DNA of 64,000 bases from NCBI RefSeq assembly GCF_002914525.1, contig NZ_LODW01000059.1:310001-374000 (forward strand), given 5' to 3'. The notes under the pieces were generated by a model, which was not told where the DNA came from, made no database searches, and saw only the letters and a list, made by a program, of their open reading frames with translations. Shown here piece after piece: positions 28,169 through 36,889 of this stretch (positions within the stretch are counted from its first letter, which is position 1; the number at the start of each line of letters is the position of its first letter). Made by a program: the position numbers and the translations under genes. Source of the DNA: Rhizobium hidalgonense. Its GTDB lineage: Bacteria > Pseudomonadota > Alphaproteobacteria > Rhizobiales > Rhizobiaceae.

Positions 28169-28611
28169 GGTGACCTTCTGCGCGACCCAATCCTTCGAGA
28201 TCTTTGGCGGGGTCCCTCGTCCTGGGGATGCGGTCGGAGGTCTGGGCCGGGGAGCGCGCACCAACCCTGCGTCTGGGTCATTCGGCGCCGGCATTCCGCG
28301 TTGACGATTGAGTGCTGCAAGGTGCTGAGGAGGCCCTCTTGGGCCGGGACACGGCCTTCGTCAGCGCCTATACTCGAGGTGCGGTATCCCAATGCCCGCT
28401 GCTGAGCGGCAGGGTCCTCCGAAGTTCCATGTCGAAGGCGCCATCCTTCGGCACTCATCTTTCGGAGTTGCGCGCCCAAAAGCGGGAGCTGGAAGGGCTC
28501 ACTCCAAGGTCTTCCGTTGCAGTCCATTTGGCGCGGTGCGGCCCTCTCGCCCTTAGGCTCCCAGCGAGGCGCTCAGGATAAGATGTGGCGTGACCCAAAA
28601 AGTCGTGCCCG

Positions 28612-28627
28612 GTTGTCAGGCGACAAT
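28612..28627. promoter_or_regulatory. Degenerate parS-like site
   Basis: GTTGTCAGGCGACAAT keeps the outer arms GTTGTC / GACAA of the 16-mer but differs at four positions, mainly in the centre. Confidence 0.3.
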
Positions 28628-28720
28628 CGGCATCAACTTCCGGCGTGCTAGGTGCGTCTCGATGTTGTCGGTGGCGCCTCTCAGGGGGAGGCTCGTAGAC
28701 CGGCGCGGCTTCCTCATCGT

Positions 28721-28752
28721 CCGCAACAGAATCCCAACGCCTTCTGTTGCGG
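28721..28752. repeat. Inverted repeat, 11-bp perfect arms
   Basis: CCGCAACAGAA (28721-28731) and TTCTGTTGCGG (28742-28752) are separated by 10 bases. There is no U-tract and no adjacent gene end, so it is not an ordinary terminator. Confidence 0.6.
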
Positions 28753-29127
28753 CCGGCATCCTCCGGCACCTACATTCAGAGGCGTGCAGGTCACGCCGGA
28801 GCCCCGACGGGCGCGCGCCAACGCCGCTGTCTGCATTCATTTGGCGTAGGCGCGTCTCAGGGCGAAGGCACTGTTTGTGGGCGCCGGCCTCCGCTTCCAT
28901 GTCGAGCCAAACCTGCGGCGCGGCGCATCGAGACCCAGATCGCTGTTGTGCCAGTGAAACGGCGGAATCGTCCGCATTTCCTATTGAGGCGGCATCGCCA
29001 ACGTTTCTCGTCCTGGGGGTGTAGTCGCAGGTCGCGGCCAAAGGACCTGCTCCATCGTTGCGCCTTGCATTCGTGCCGCGTCGTCACGCCCTATGCACCT
29101 TGGGAACCCGTCCGGGACCCACGATTG

Positions 29128-29143
29128 GTTGGCCGCGGACAAG
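29128..29143. promoter_or_regulatory. Degenerate parS-like site
   Basis: GTTGGCCGCGGACAAG matches the 16-mer at 14 of 16 positions and keeps the CCGCGGACAA core. Confidence 0.4.
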
Positions 29144-29396
29144 GCCGCATCGCCAACATTACCAGCCGTGGTGCGCAGAAGATGGCGCGGGGCCCTGAAG
29201 GACGCGGCCCAAGCGGCTTCTCGCATCTGGCCGCGGCGGGGCGGCCGCTTGGTCCTTCTGCGCGCGGTACCGTCCAATGTTCCCCTTCCTGAGGTGAGTG
29301 AAGCTCTCGCCTCGTCCTTCAAGGCATCTACGGGGCATCTAAGGATCGGGGTCCTCTTGGGGGTAATCCTCTGTGCCAGTTGTTGGATAAGAGGCG

Positions 29397-29412
29397 GTTG
29401 TCCGCGGACAAC
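29397..29412. promoter_or_regulatory. parS-like palindrome, copy 3
   Basis: A third perfect GTTGTCCGCGGACAAC. A further half-site, GTTGTCCG, lies at 29648-29655. Confidence 0.6.
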
Positions 29413-30050
29413 GGGATGTCGTTCGGGGCTCTCCTTCTTCCCGTACTCCCGGCCGCTGCCGTCTTCCAAGTCGTTCACGTCGGGCGAACAGTGGCATCGT
29501 CGAGGTTGGGCCAGGACTGTTCCAGGCTTTGGATGGAGCCGCCCGTTCGCCGAGGTGGGCGCGCTGTTCGGTCGCGGATAAGGGGATCTGGCGCTGCTAA
29601 GCGTTGCCGCCATCACTGTTGTTGAGGCCGAGTGCTGGTTGGTTGCTGTTGTCCGTTCAACGGCTGCTCGGATGTCAGGCGCCAGTGTTGAGCGGGCGAA
29701 AGCGGGATCGACTGGCGGCATCTTGGGTCCAGGAAGTCGCGCGATAGGCGATTTCCGACCGTCTGGAGCTGCAATTCGCGGCGCCGCCCCCCGTGAGGTG
29801 GAGAATTACACGTGCGGTAGTAACAAAAGTAAACTCCACGTTTGGTTCCGTGACGAGAAGAAAAATGATTGTTATCAGATGGTTGTGGTCTGAGGCGTAT
29901 CCGGGATCCACGGGCCGTTTATGGCGCTGACGGCCCCATTGCCCTCCCCTGCGTCAGAAGGCAGATGAGAAAGCACGGCTTGCATCCTTTTGCGGTACCC
30001 CGCGTTATCCACCCAGAAAATCAGACGATGGCAAATCAGGGGGCAGGGTA

Positions 30051-31130
30051 ATGGCAGATGCGCTTCCACTCAAGAGGTTCACCATCGCCGCTGCGATGAC
30101 GGCCGCGGCCGTCGGCGCATTCATGTTGATGCAGGCAAGGCAGGGCGGCCCGCTCGGCCCGCTCACAGAACCCCACCGCGCGATTGACGATCATGGTCGT
30201 AGCGCCACCGTGCCCGAGGCTATTCCGCTCAGCGGTCTTCGGGATGTGTTCTGGCGGGTTTACCATGAAGTCCTGAACGACCGGGTGACGCTCATTGCCG
30301 CGGGTGTGACCTTCTATCTGCTGCTGGCGCTGTTTCCCGCCATGGCAGCGCTGGTCTCTCTCTATGGGCTGGTTGCCGATCCGATCACCATATCCGAGCA
30401 TCTTCGCGAACTGGCCGGTCTGTTGCCGCCGGGGGCCTTCGACCTCCTGGCCGATCAGATCAAGGAACTCGTCAGCAAGCGCGACAGCGCGCTCGGCATC
30501 ACCTTCTTCGTCGGTCTCGGCATTGCGCTGTGGAGCACGCATAGCGGCACGCTGGCGATCTTCGATGCGATGAACGTGGCCTATGAGGAGGACGAAAAGC
30601 GCGGTCTTATCCGGCTGAACCTCGTCGGCCTCTGCTTCACCTTCAGCGCCATGCTTCTGATGGTGGTCATGGTGGCGCTTGTCGGCGTCATGCCGGTCGT
30701 CCTCTCCTATCTCTGGCTCGATCAGTTCAAGGAACATATGGCCCTTCTGCTGCGGTGGCCGCTGTTGCTGCTGGTCGTTGCGGTGGCGGTGACCTCAGTC
30801 TACCGCTTCGGCCCGAGCCGGGAGCCTGCCAAGCTCCGGTGGATGACGTGGGGTGCTGCTCTAACGACCCTCGCCTGGGCGGCCATGTCGCTTGCCTTCT
30901 CCTTCTATCTCGATCATTTCGCCAATTATAACGCCACCTACGGCACTCTGGGTGCGCTGATCGGCTTCCTCATCTGGATCTGGCTTTCGGTCGTCATTCT
31001 CGTCATCGGCGCAGAGCTCAACGCCGAACTGGAACATCAGACCGCCAGGGACACGACAACGGGCACACCGCTGCCGATGGGTGCACGCGGCGCCTATGTC
31101 GCAGACACTTTGGGCGAGGCCGTCAACTGA
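30051..31130 (+). CDS. YihY/BrkB-family inner-membrane protein
   Basis: A 359-residue membrane protein of the YihY (formerly BrkB, virulence factor) family. Features are VLNDRVTLIAAGVTFYLLLALFPAMAALVSLYGLVADP near residue 75, GIALWSTHSGTLAIFDAMNVAYEEDEKRG near 165, and a C-terminal YLDHFANYNATYGTLGALIGFLIWIWLSVVILVIGAELNAELEHQ. Six or so helices are predicted. An extra N-terminal helix (IAAAMTAAAVGAFMLM) precedes the domain, which is common in rhizobial members. The function of the family is not settled. It is followed by an unrelated PLP-enzyme gene. Confidence 0.87.
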   Translation: MADALPLKRFTIAAAMTAAAVGAFMLMQARQGGPLGPLTEPHRAIDDHGRSATVPEAIPLSGLRDVFWRVYHEVLNDRVTLIAAGVTFYLLLALFPAMAALVSLYGLVADPITISEHLRELAGLLPPGAFDLLADQIKELVSKRDSALGITFFVGLGIALWSTHSGTLAIFDAMNVAYEEDEKRGLIRLNLVGLCFTFSAMLLMVVMVALVGVMPVVLSYLWLDQFKEHMALLLRWPLLLLVVAVAVTSVYRFGPSREPAKLRWMTWGAALTTLAWAAMSLAFSFYLDHFANYNATYGTLGALIGFLIWIWLSVVILVIGAELNAELEHQTARDTTTGTPLPMGARGAYVADTLGEAVN

Positions 31131-31216
31131 TCATTGAGGAGCATCATCGATGACTGCTCCTCAGACTTGGTTTTGATGTATTTTGTCCTTGGGCAATCCC
31201 GACAGAGGAGACGATC

Positions 31217-32500
31217 ATGACGGCCCCGCATCCTTCCAAAACCCATATCGGCAATCATGCACTGCATCCCGAAACGCAGATGCTGAATTACGGCTACGAT
31301 CCCGAACTCTCGGAAGGGGCGGTCAAGCCGCCGGTATTCCTCACCTCCACCTTCGTTTTCAATTCGGCCGAAGATGGCCGCGACTTCTTCGACTACGTCT
31401 CGGGCCGCCGCGAGCCGCCGGCCGGGAAGGGCGCCGGTCTCGTCTATTCGCGCTTCAACCATCCCAATAGCGAGATCGTCGAGGACAGGCTTGCCGTCTA
31501 CGAACGGACGGAAAGCGGCGCACTGTTTTCCTCCGGCATGGCGGCGATCGCCACCACCCTGTTGGCTTTCGTGCGGCCGGGCGATGCGGTCCTGCATTCG
31601 CAGCCGCTCTACGGCGGAACGGAGACATTGCTGGCCAAGACGTTCCTCAACCTCGGCGTCGCCGCCATCGGGTTTGCCGATGGCGTCAGCGAAAGCTCGG
31701 TGCAGAAGGCGGCGGACGAGGCGATGGCCAAGGGCCGGGTCTCCGTCATCCTGATCGAGACGCCGGCCAATCCGACCAACAGCCTGGTCGATGTCGCGAT
31801 GATCCGGCGCGTGGCCGACGCGGTCGGCGCAAAGCAGGGGCATACGCCGATCATCGTCTGCGACAACACCCTGCTCGGCCCGGTCTTCCAGCGGCCGATC
31901 GAACACGGCGCCGATATCTCGCTTTATTCGCTGACCAAATATGTCGGCGGCCATTCCGACCTGATTGCCGGCGCCGTTCTCGGCCGCAAGGCCGTCATCA
32001 AGCAGGTCAAGGCGTTGCGCGGCGCGATCGGCACGCAGCTCGATCCGCATTCCTGCTGGATGCTCGGCCGCTCGCTGGAAACGCTGCAGCTGCGCATGGA
32101 GCGGGCAAACAGCAATGCGCGGGCCGTCGCCGATTTCCTGCGCGATCATCCGAAGGTCGAGAAGGTTCATTACCTGCCCTATCATGATTCGGATTCGCCG
32201 GCCGGCCGGACCTTCGCCGCGCAATGCACCGGCGCTGGCTCCACCTTCTCCTTCGACATTCGCGGGGGTCAAGCCGCCTCGTTCAAATTCCTGAATGGGC
32301 TGCAGGTCTTCAAACTGGCGGTCAGTCTCGGGGGCACGGAATCGCTGGCGAGCCACCCGGCCGCTATGACGCATTCCGGCGTGCCGGCCGATGTCCGCCA
32401 GCGCATCGGGGTGCTGGAATCGACGATCCGGCTGTCGATCGGCATCGAGCATCCGGACGATCTGATCGCCGACCTGGAGATGGCGCTGCAAGCGGCCTGA
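31217..32500 (+). CDS. Cystathionine gamma-synthase / methionine gamma-lyase family PLP enzyme
   Basis: A 427-residue enzyme of the Cys/Met metabolism PLP family, which forms or breaks C-S bonds. The lysine that binds PLP lies in DISLYSLTKYVGGHSDLIAGAVLG (SLTKY). Other conserved parts are YSRFNHPNSEIVEDRLAVYE, FSSGMAAIATTLLAFVRPGD, IETPANPTNSLVD and LGGTESLASHPAAMTHS. An insertion at FDYVSGRREPPAGKGAGLVYSR and the N-terminal extension mark a distinct subgroup often labelled cystathionine gamma-synthase family; whether it is a synthase or a lyase cannot be decided here. A large hairpin follows the stop codon. Confidence 0.88.
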   Translation: MTAPHPSKTHIGNHALHPETQMLNYGYDPELSEGAVKPPVFLTSTFVFNSAEDGRDFFDYVSGRREPPAGKGAGLVYSRFNHPNSEIVEDRLAVYERTESGALFSSGMAAIATTLLAFVRPGDAVLHSQPLYGGTETLLAKTFLNLGVAAIGFADGVSESSVQKAADEAMAKGRVSVILIETPANPTNSLVDVAMIRRVADAVGAKQGHTPIIVCDNTLLGPVFQRPIEHGADISLYSLTKYVGGHSDLIAGAVLGRKAVIKQVKALRGAIGTQLDPHSCWMLGRSLETLQLRMERANSNARAVADFLRDHPKVEKVHYLPYHDSDSPAGRTFAAQCTGAGSTFSFDIRGGQAASFKFLNGLQVFKLAVSLGGTESLASHPAAMTHSGVPADVRQRIGVLESTIRLSIGIEHPDDLIADLEMALQAA

Positions 32501-32510
32501 GGCGGTTTCT

Positions 32511-32549
32511 GTCGTGTCAATGCCCGGCGGCGCCGGGCATTGACACGAC
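32511..32549. terminator. Large perfect hairpin between convergent genes
   Basis: Two 18-base arms (GTCGTGTCAATGCCCGGC and its complement) around a 3-base loop. There is no U-run. It lies between the ends of the PLP-enzyme gene and the opposing cupin gene and probably serves both. Confidence 0.6.
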
Positions 32550-32553
32550 GACA

Positions 32554-32970
32554 TCACTTGTCGTCGGTCGTCAGTTCTTTCTCGTCGGTATCCAGCACGA
32601 AGACGGCAAGCAGCCGTGCCGGCTTGGTCTTGCTGCCGTTTTTGCTGACGCTGTGATGATCGCCGGGAAATTCGGAAAAACTCTCACCGGCCTTATAGGT
32701 CTTCTCCGGCCCGTCATTCACCTTACTAGTGATCGACCCTTCGAGAACGGTGGCATAGATGAAGGCCGACTTGGGATGAGTATGGCCGGGCGAGGTACCG
32801 CCAGGCGCATATTCAACGAGCACGCCTTTCATGCTTTTGCCGGGAACATTGGGAAGCTTCTGGTCATAGACGACGGTGACCTTCGCTTTGCCGCCCGATG
32901 CAGCGTAAGCCTGCGCACCGGCTGCGAGGACAACGGCAAACGCGGCCGTCGAAACAATCTGTCTGAACAT
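32554..32970 (-). CDS. Exported cupin-domain protein
   Basis: A 138-residue protein with signal peptide (MFRQIVSTAAFAVVLAAGAQAYAASGG) and a single cupin barrel. Metal-binding residues are in PGGTSPGHTHPKSAFIYATVLEGSI (H-x-H and E) and the later PGDHHSVSKNG. It is probably periplasmic. The start at 32970 follows AGGAGA. It lies 50 bases after a co-directional NAD-binding protein gene and is likely co-transcribed with it. The substrate is unknown. Confidence 0.82.
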   Translation of the reverse strand: MFRQIVSTAAFAVVLAAGAQAYAASGGKAKVTVVYDQKLPNVPGKSMKGVLVEYAPGGTSPGHTHPKSAFIYATVLEGSITSKVNDGPEKTYKAGESFSEFPGDHHSVSKNGSKTKPARLLAVFVLDTDEKELTTDDK

Positions 32971-33020
32971 ATGGGTCTCCTGCATTGATGGGAATAGTCG
33001 CGACAGTCGGCCGCCTCGCC

Positions 33021-33785
33021 TCAAGCGCTCTTTTTCTGCGCCGGTTGCCGGCTGAGCCAGTCGTCGAAGCGGATCCGGCCGAGCCGCGCCTTGGGCCCGG
33101 TTACCAGCGAATTGTCTTCGAGTTCGACGCCGAAATAGCGGGCGTGCGGATCAGCCATCACCTGGCGCGGATCGTTCGTCGCTTTCAGCAGGCGCGTGAC
33201 GATGTCGGTGAGGCGGATTTTCTCCGGTCCACCGATCTCGATCGTGCCATTGACAGGCGCGGCCAGCGCCACCTCGGCCATGACGTCGGCGACATCGTCC
33301 GAGGCGATCGGCTGCACGTAGGCGGGCGACAGATGCACCATTTGCCCGACCGTGCCGGACTGGGCGATGCCGGCCATGAATTCGTGGAACTGCGTGGAAT
33401 GGACGATGGTGTAGGGGATGCCGGAGCCCTTGATCAGCTCTTCCTGTGCCATCTTGGCGCGCATATAGCCGCTGCCCTGCAATCGCTCCATACCGACGAT
33501 CGACAGCGCGATGTGGTGCTTCACGCCGGCGGCAGCCCCGGCCTTGAGCAGATTGCGGCCCGATGTCTGGAAGAATTCCAAGACGGCCTTGTCTTCGAAG
33601 GAGGGCGAGTTGGCGAGATCGAGCACCACCTGCGCTCCGACAAGCGCTTCCGCCAGGCCTTTGCCGGTGATCGTGTCGACGCCTGAATTCGGCGACGCCG
33701 CCAACACCTCATGTCCCTTGCTGCGCAATCTTTCCACGGTCTTCGAGCCGATGAGCCCGGTACCGCCGATAATGACGATCTTCAT
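33021..33785 (-). CDS. NmrA-like / SDR-type NAD(P)-binding protein
   Basis: A 254-residue atypical short-chain dehydrogenase of the NmrA/NAD(P)H-binding group. The Rossmann start is MKIVIIGGTGLIGSKTVERLRSKGHEVLAASP. SIVGMERLQGSGYMRAKMAQEELIKGSGIPYTIVHSTQFHEFM follows, typical of this group, in which the catalytic Tyr is replaced. It may act as an oxidoreductase on quinone-like compounds or as a redox sensor. It is the first gene of a pair with the exported cupin. Confidence 0.83.
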   Translation of the reverse strand: MKIVIIGGTGLIGSKTVERLRSKGHEVLAASPNSGVDTITGKGLAEALVGAQVVLDLANSPSFEDKAVLEFFQTSGRNLLKAGAAAGVKHHIALSIVGMERLQGSGYMRAKMAQEELIKGSGIPYTIVHSTQFHEFMAGIAQSGTVGQMVHLSPAYVQPIASDDVADVMAEVALAAPVNGTIEIGGPEKIRLTDIVTRLLKATNDPRQVMADPHARYFGVELEDNSLVTGPKARLGRIRFDDWLSRQPAQKKSA

Positions 33786-34160
33786 GGGTTAGTCTCCTTG
33801 TCGTTGCGAGGTTTTCCTCTGTTGACTTGCCTTTGCTGAAGGAAGGCGGGCAGGAACTGCTCTGCGTGCCGAAACCGCATGCCACGAGGCAAGCGGCTTC
33901 ATCGGACGGAACCGATCGCCAGGAGAATGCGCCGGATCGTGGGCCTGAACCATTCTCTCTCGGTCGCTGTCGACCTATGCCAAGGCAGTAGGAAGGCTAG
34001 TCCTGCGGTCGAAGGTTCGTGCGGAAACGGAGAAGATCTGCGTCATCCGGCGTCACCGAGGGATGGGGCGGAAGGAGATGCTGCGGCCTCTCGATGCCCT
34101 TCGGATACTCGGGGACAAGAAGATATGTTGCGCGGATCTCCGATCCCGGCTCTCGCCTCT
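33786..34160. other. Intergenic stretch, nothing recognised
   Basis: About 375 bases between the start of the NmrA-like gene and the end of the thiolase gene, both on the minus strand. Open frames here lack ribosome sites and similarity. The part next to 33785 should hold the promoter of the NmrA-like gene. Confidence 0.4.
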
Positions 34161-35360
34161 TCAGGAGAGCCTGACTGCCTCGAACAGCGCCGTCAGCCCG
34201 ATGCCACCGCCGATCCCGATCATGGCAAGGCCGGTCGCGGCTGGTGACCAACCATCCCCGCGGATCAGTTGACTATATAGCCGGGTAACGAGAATCGCCC
34301 CTGATGCCCCGAACGGATGGCCGAGCGCCAGGGCGCCCCCATTGCCGTTGACCGCGTCGGCGGCGATGCCGAGTTGATCCAGCGATGCCAGAACCTGAGC
34401 CGCGAAGGCTTCGTTGAACTCGAAGGCGTCGATTTCGGAAAGCGAGAGGCCGGGCTGGCGCTGCATGAGCTTTTTAGTCGAAGCGACCGGCCCGATGCCG
34501 AGCAGGTTGGGGTCAACGCCGGCGGCGGCGCTGTCGATGAAGACGAGGCCTTTTTCGATGCCGAGGCTTTTTGCCATGGCGCCGCTCATGACGAGCACCA
34601 GGCAGGCGCCGTCATTGAGCGGGCAGGCATTGCCTGCCGTCACCGAGCCGTCGGCCAGGAAGACGGGCCGGAGGTTTGCGAGCGCCTGAAGGGACGTGCC
34701 CGGGCGCGGGCACTCGTCGCGTTCGATCAGCCCGTCGCGGGTGGAGATATCGACGATTTCGGGACGAAAGAGGCCCGCCTCGGCCGCCGCAACAGCGAGC
34801 CGGTGGCTGCGCAGGGCGAATTCATCCTGCCTCTGGCGCGAGATGCCGAAGGCACGCGCGACGTTTTCGGCGGCAACGCCCATCTCAGGGTCGCCGACCG
34901 TCTCGGGTGAAAACCGGGCGCGGCCGTAAAAGCGCGGCACTGCGCCATTGGCTTTCGGCGGTTCGACGCGCCATGGCGCGGTGCTGACGCTCTCGACGCC
35001 GCCGGCAAGAAAACACGCGCCGGCTTTCGCCTGGATCAGCCGGGCGGCGAGGATGATCGCTTCCAGGCCCGAGCCGCATTGCCGGTCGATAGCCACACCG
35101 GGCACCGCCATCGGCAGGTCTGCATGGAGGGCCGCGAGCCGGCCGATATTGCCGCCACCGCCCGCGGCGTTGCCGACGAGCACGTCGTCTATGTCATTCG
35201 GCGCAATGCCTGTTTCGGCAATGATCCGGCGGATGATCGGCGCAAGCAGGTCTTCGGCGGCGACCGTCGCAAGCGATCCGAAGGCCCGGCCGATCGGCGT
35301 GCGGTAAGCGGCAACCACGACCGGCTGCCAATCCTCGTCAGGCTGATAGGCGTAGGACAA
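34161..35360 (-). CDS. Thiolase-family protein lacking the second catalytic cysteine
   Basis: A 399-residue thiolase. The acylated cysteine is present (DRQCGSG, Cys95), as are FEFNEAFAAQ and GGALALGHPFGASGA (His348). The C-terminal CxGGG motif of thiolases is altered: the sequence reads GLAMIGIGGGIG, so Gly382 stands where the general acid/base cysteine should be. Such proteins may still bind or transfer acyl groups but may not run the normal Claisen condensation. It overlaps the upstream acyl-CoA ligase gene by 23 bases and belongs to an operon with a thioesterase. The pathway is unknown; degradation of an aromatic or fatty acid is possible. Confidence 0.85.
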   Translation of the reverse strand: MSYAYQPDEDWQPVVVAAYRTPIGRAFGSLATVAAEDLLAPIIRRIIAETGIAPNDIDDVLVGNAAGGGGNIGRLAALHADLPMAVPGVAIDRQCGSGLEAIILAARLIQAKAGACFLAGGVESVSTAPWRVEPPKANGAVPRFYGRARFSPETVGDPEMGVAAENVARAFGISRQRQDEFALRSHRLAVAAAEAGLFRPEIVDISTRDGLIERDECPRPGTSLQALANLRPVFLADGSVTAGNACPLNDGACLVLVMSGAMAKSLGIEKGLVFIDSAAAGVDPNLLGIGPVASTKKLMQRQPGLSLSEIDAFEFNEAFAAQVLASLDQLGIAADAVNGNGGALALGHPFGASGAILVTRLYSQLIRGDGWSPAATGLAMIGIGGGIGLTALFEAVRLS

Positions 35361-36867
35361 GACCGTCTCCCGAAATGACCGATGCCTCTACCTCACCCCT
35401 CGCGATCTTGCCGCTGCTCGTCATCGGCCAAGAGGCGATATGGTAGAATTGCCTGGGGATCTTGAACCTCGCAAGCTTGGTCGCGCAATGCTCCGCCAGA
35501 ATTTTCGGGTTCGTGGCCTCCCCCGAGACGACCGCGACGATCCGCTGGCCGTAATAGACATCCGGCAGCCCGAAGACGACGGCCTCCTCGAGCCCCGGGC
35601 AGGTTTTGAGCGCACTCTCGACTTCGGCGGGATAGACGTTGTTGCCGCCTGAAATCATCATGCCGCCTGCCCGGCCGATCACCCGCAGCATTCCCTTGGC
35701 ATCGATCTCGCCGAGATCGCCGACCGTCGCGCCGGCCGGGGTGACCCGAAACGCCTGGCCGTCGTCGCCCCAGAGATAACCGTCGGCGATCAGATCGCTT
35801 CTGACGAAGATGGTGCCCGGCACGTCGGTGCCGACATCCTTTTCATCAGGACCCCGAATGGAAATCTCGACGCCGGGATAGGCCTGCCCCACCCGATCGA
35901 TCGGAAAATCGAGCGCGCCGCCGACAAGGGTGGAGACGGTCATGAAACCGATTTCGGATGCGCCGTAATATTCGCGGATGCGCGCATTCGGAAAAAGCCG
36001 GCGCATGGAGTCGACGCCGTTCACGTCAAGCTTGGCGCCGGCAGTCAGGACATCACGCAATGAGGTCAGAGCAGGTTCGGCAGCGCAGGCTCCGGCAATG
36101 CCCGCAATGTGGGTCGGCACGGCGACCAGCCGTTCGATCTTTTCGGCGGAGAGAATGTGCGCGACGGCGGCAGCATCCCATTTCCTGACCGAATGGAAGG
36201 TGCCGCCGGCATCCAAAGCTTCGACCATGGCGTAAAGGGCCAGACCATGCGCCAGGGCGCCCGGGCACATGGTCGATGGGGCGTCTTCGAGCTCGAAAAC
36301 CACGCGGCCGCGATCGAGACTGCGGCGCCACTGTTGGCGCGAGCGATAATAGGCCTTCGGCTCTGCCGTTGTGCCCGAGGTAAAGCCGATCAGGAAGATG
36401 CCCTCGGCATCATCAGGTAGATCGCCTTCCGTCTCCGTGAGATCGAAGGGCTCGGCCCCGGCGACGACGACAGCAATGCCGAGCCTGCGGCCGATTTCGG
36501 CGCTTGGGCTTGCATCGTCGTCGACGACAAGCACGTCAGGCGCCAGCCGCTCGACGATGCGCTCGATCCTTTGCGGCGGCATCATCGGGTCGATCACCGC
36601 GCAGGCATTCGGCAAGGCAGTGGCGGCAACGAAATATTCGGCGAAGCCGATATGGTTGCCGAGGCTGAGGGCGACAAGTTTCTCGACGCCGGGCAGATCG
36701 AGCGTGCGGCGGGTCGAGTGCGGCAATTCCTGGAAAAAGCGGTAGATCGCCTTGGCGCGCAGACAGAGTTCGCCATGGCTCAGGCAGCGGCCGTCGATCA
36801 CCAGGGCCGGCTTGTCCGGCCTTTCCGTTGCATGTCGAAGAAGCTGCGCATGGATCGGCATGGACAC
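35338..36867 (-). CDS. AMP-dependent acyl-CoA synthetase/ligase
   Basis: A 509-residue member of the ANL adenylating family. The ATP-binding loop is IFLIGFTSGTTAEPKAYYRS, the A5 motif is IREYYGASEIGF, and GDLGEIDAKGMLRVIGRAGGMMISGGNNVYPAEVES holds the hinge. SGKIARGEV near the C-terminus carries the catalytic Lys. It activates a carboxylic acid to its CoA ester. The gene lies between the thioesterase and thiolase genes on the same strand. The chain length or type of acid cannot be read off. Confidence 0.9.
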   Translation of the reverse strand: MSMPIHAQLLRHATERPDKPALVIDGRCLSHGELCLRAKAIYRFFQELPHSTRRTLDLPGVEKLVALSLGNHIGFAEYFVAATALPNACAVIDPMMPPQRIERIVERLAPDVLVVDDDASPSAEIGRRLGIAVVVAGAEPFDLTETEGDLPDDAEGIFLIGFTSGTTAEPKAYYRSRQQWRRSLDRGRVVFELEDAPSTMCPGALAHGLALYAMVEALDAGGTFHSVRKWDAAAVAHILSAEKIERLVAVPTHIAGIAGACAAEPALTSLRDVLTAGAKLDVNGVDSMRRLFPNARIREYYGASEIGFMTVSTLVGGALDFPIDRVGQAYPGVEISIRGPDEKDVGTDVPGTIFVRSDLIADGYLWGDDGQAFRVTPAGATVGDLGEIDAKGMLRVIGRAGGMMISGGNNVYPAEVESALKTCPGLEEAVVFGLPDVYYGQRIVAVVSGEATNPKILAEHCATKLARFKIPRQFYHIASWPMTSSGKIARGEVEASVISGDGLVLRLSA

Positions 36868-36889
36868 CCGCTGGTTTGAAGATCGGCCG

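Larger units (their letters stand above)
27286..30050. other. 2.7-kb gene-poor region with parS-like palindromes and decayed repeats
   Basis: No convincing gene is present on either strand. Several long open frames exist but are Arg/Pro/Ser-rich, overlap on both strands and lack ribosome sites and known domains. Three perfect copies of a 16-bp palindrome and degenerate ones are spread through it (separate entries). At least three diverged copies of a short block are visible, including CATTTGGCG followed by a GCGGCC-rich tract at about 28067, 28525 and 28840, and GCATCCTCCGGCAC-like words at 28000, 28440 and 28756. A perfect 11-bp stem lies at 28721-28752. This may be a centromere-like or otherwise structural DNA region. 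Confidence 0.55.

Noticed and set aside
28066..28527. 153-codon minus-strand frame crossing the 26-bp palindrome
   Set aside because: Same reasons: composition and overlap suggest chance opening in GC-rich repeats.
28981..29721. 246-codon open frame on the minus strand in the gene-poor region
   Set aside because: No ribosome site, Arg/Pro/Ser-rich, no family resemblance, overlapped by open frames on the other strand, and it contains the parS-like palindrome and repeats.
29795..29850. GTGAGGTGGAGAATTACACGTGCGG, resembling domain V of a group II intron when read in part
   Set aside because: The two strands do not pair as domain V requires, the AGC triad is absent and no reverse transcriptase is nearby.
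33879..34247. 122-codon plus-strand frame before the thiolase end
   Set aside because: No ribosome site, polar low-complexity product, partly antisense to the thiolase.
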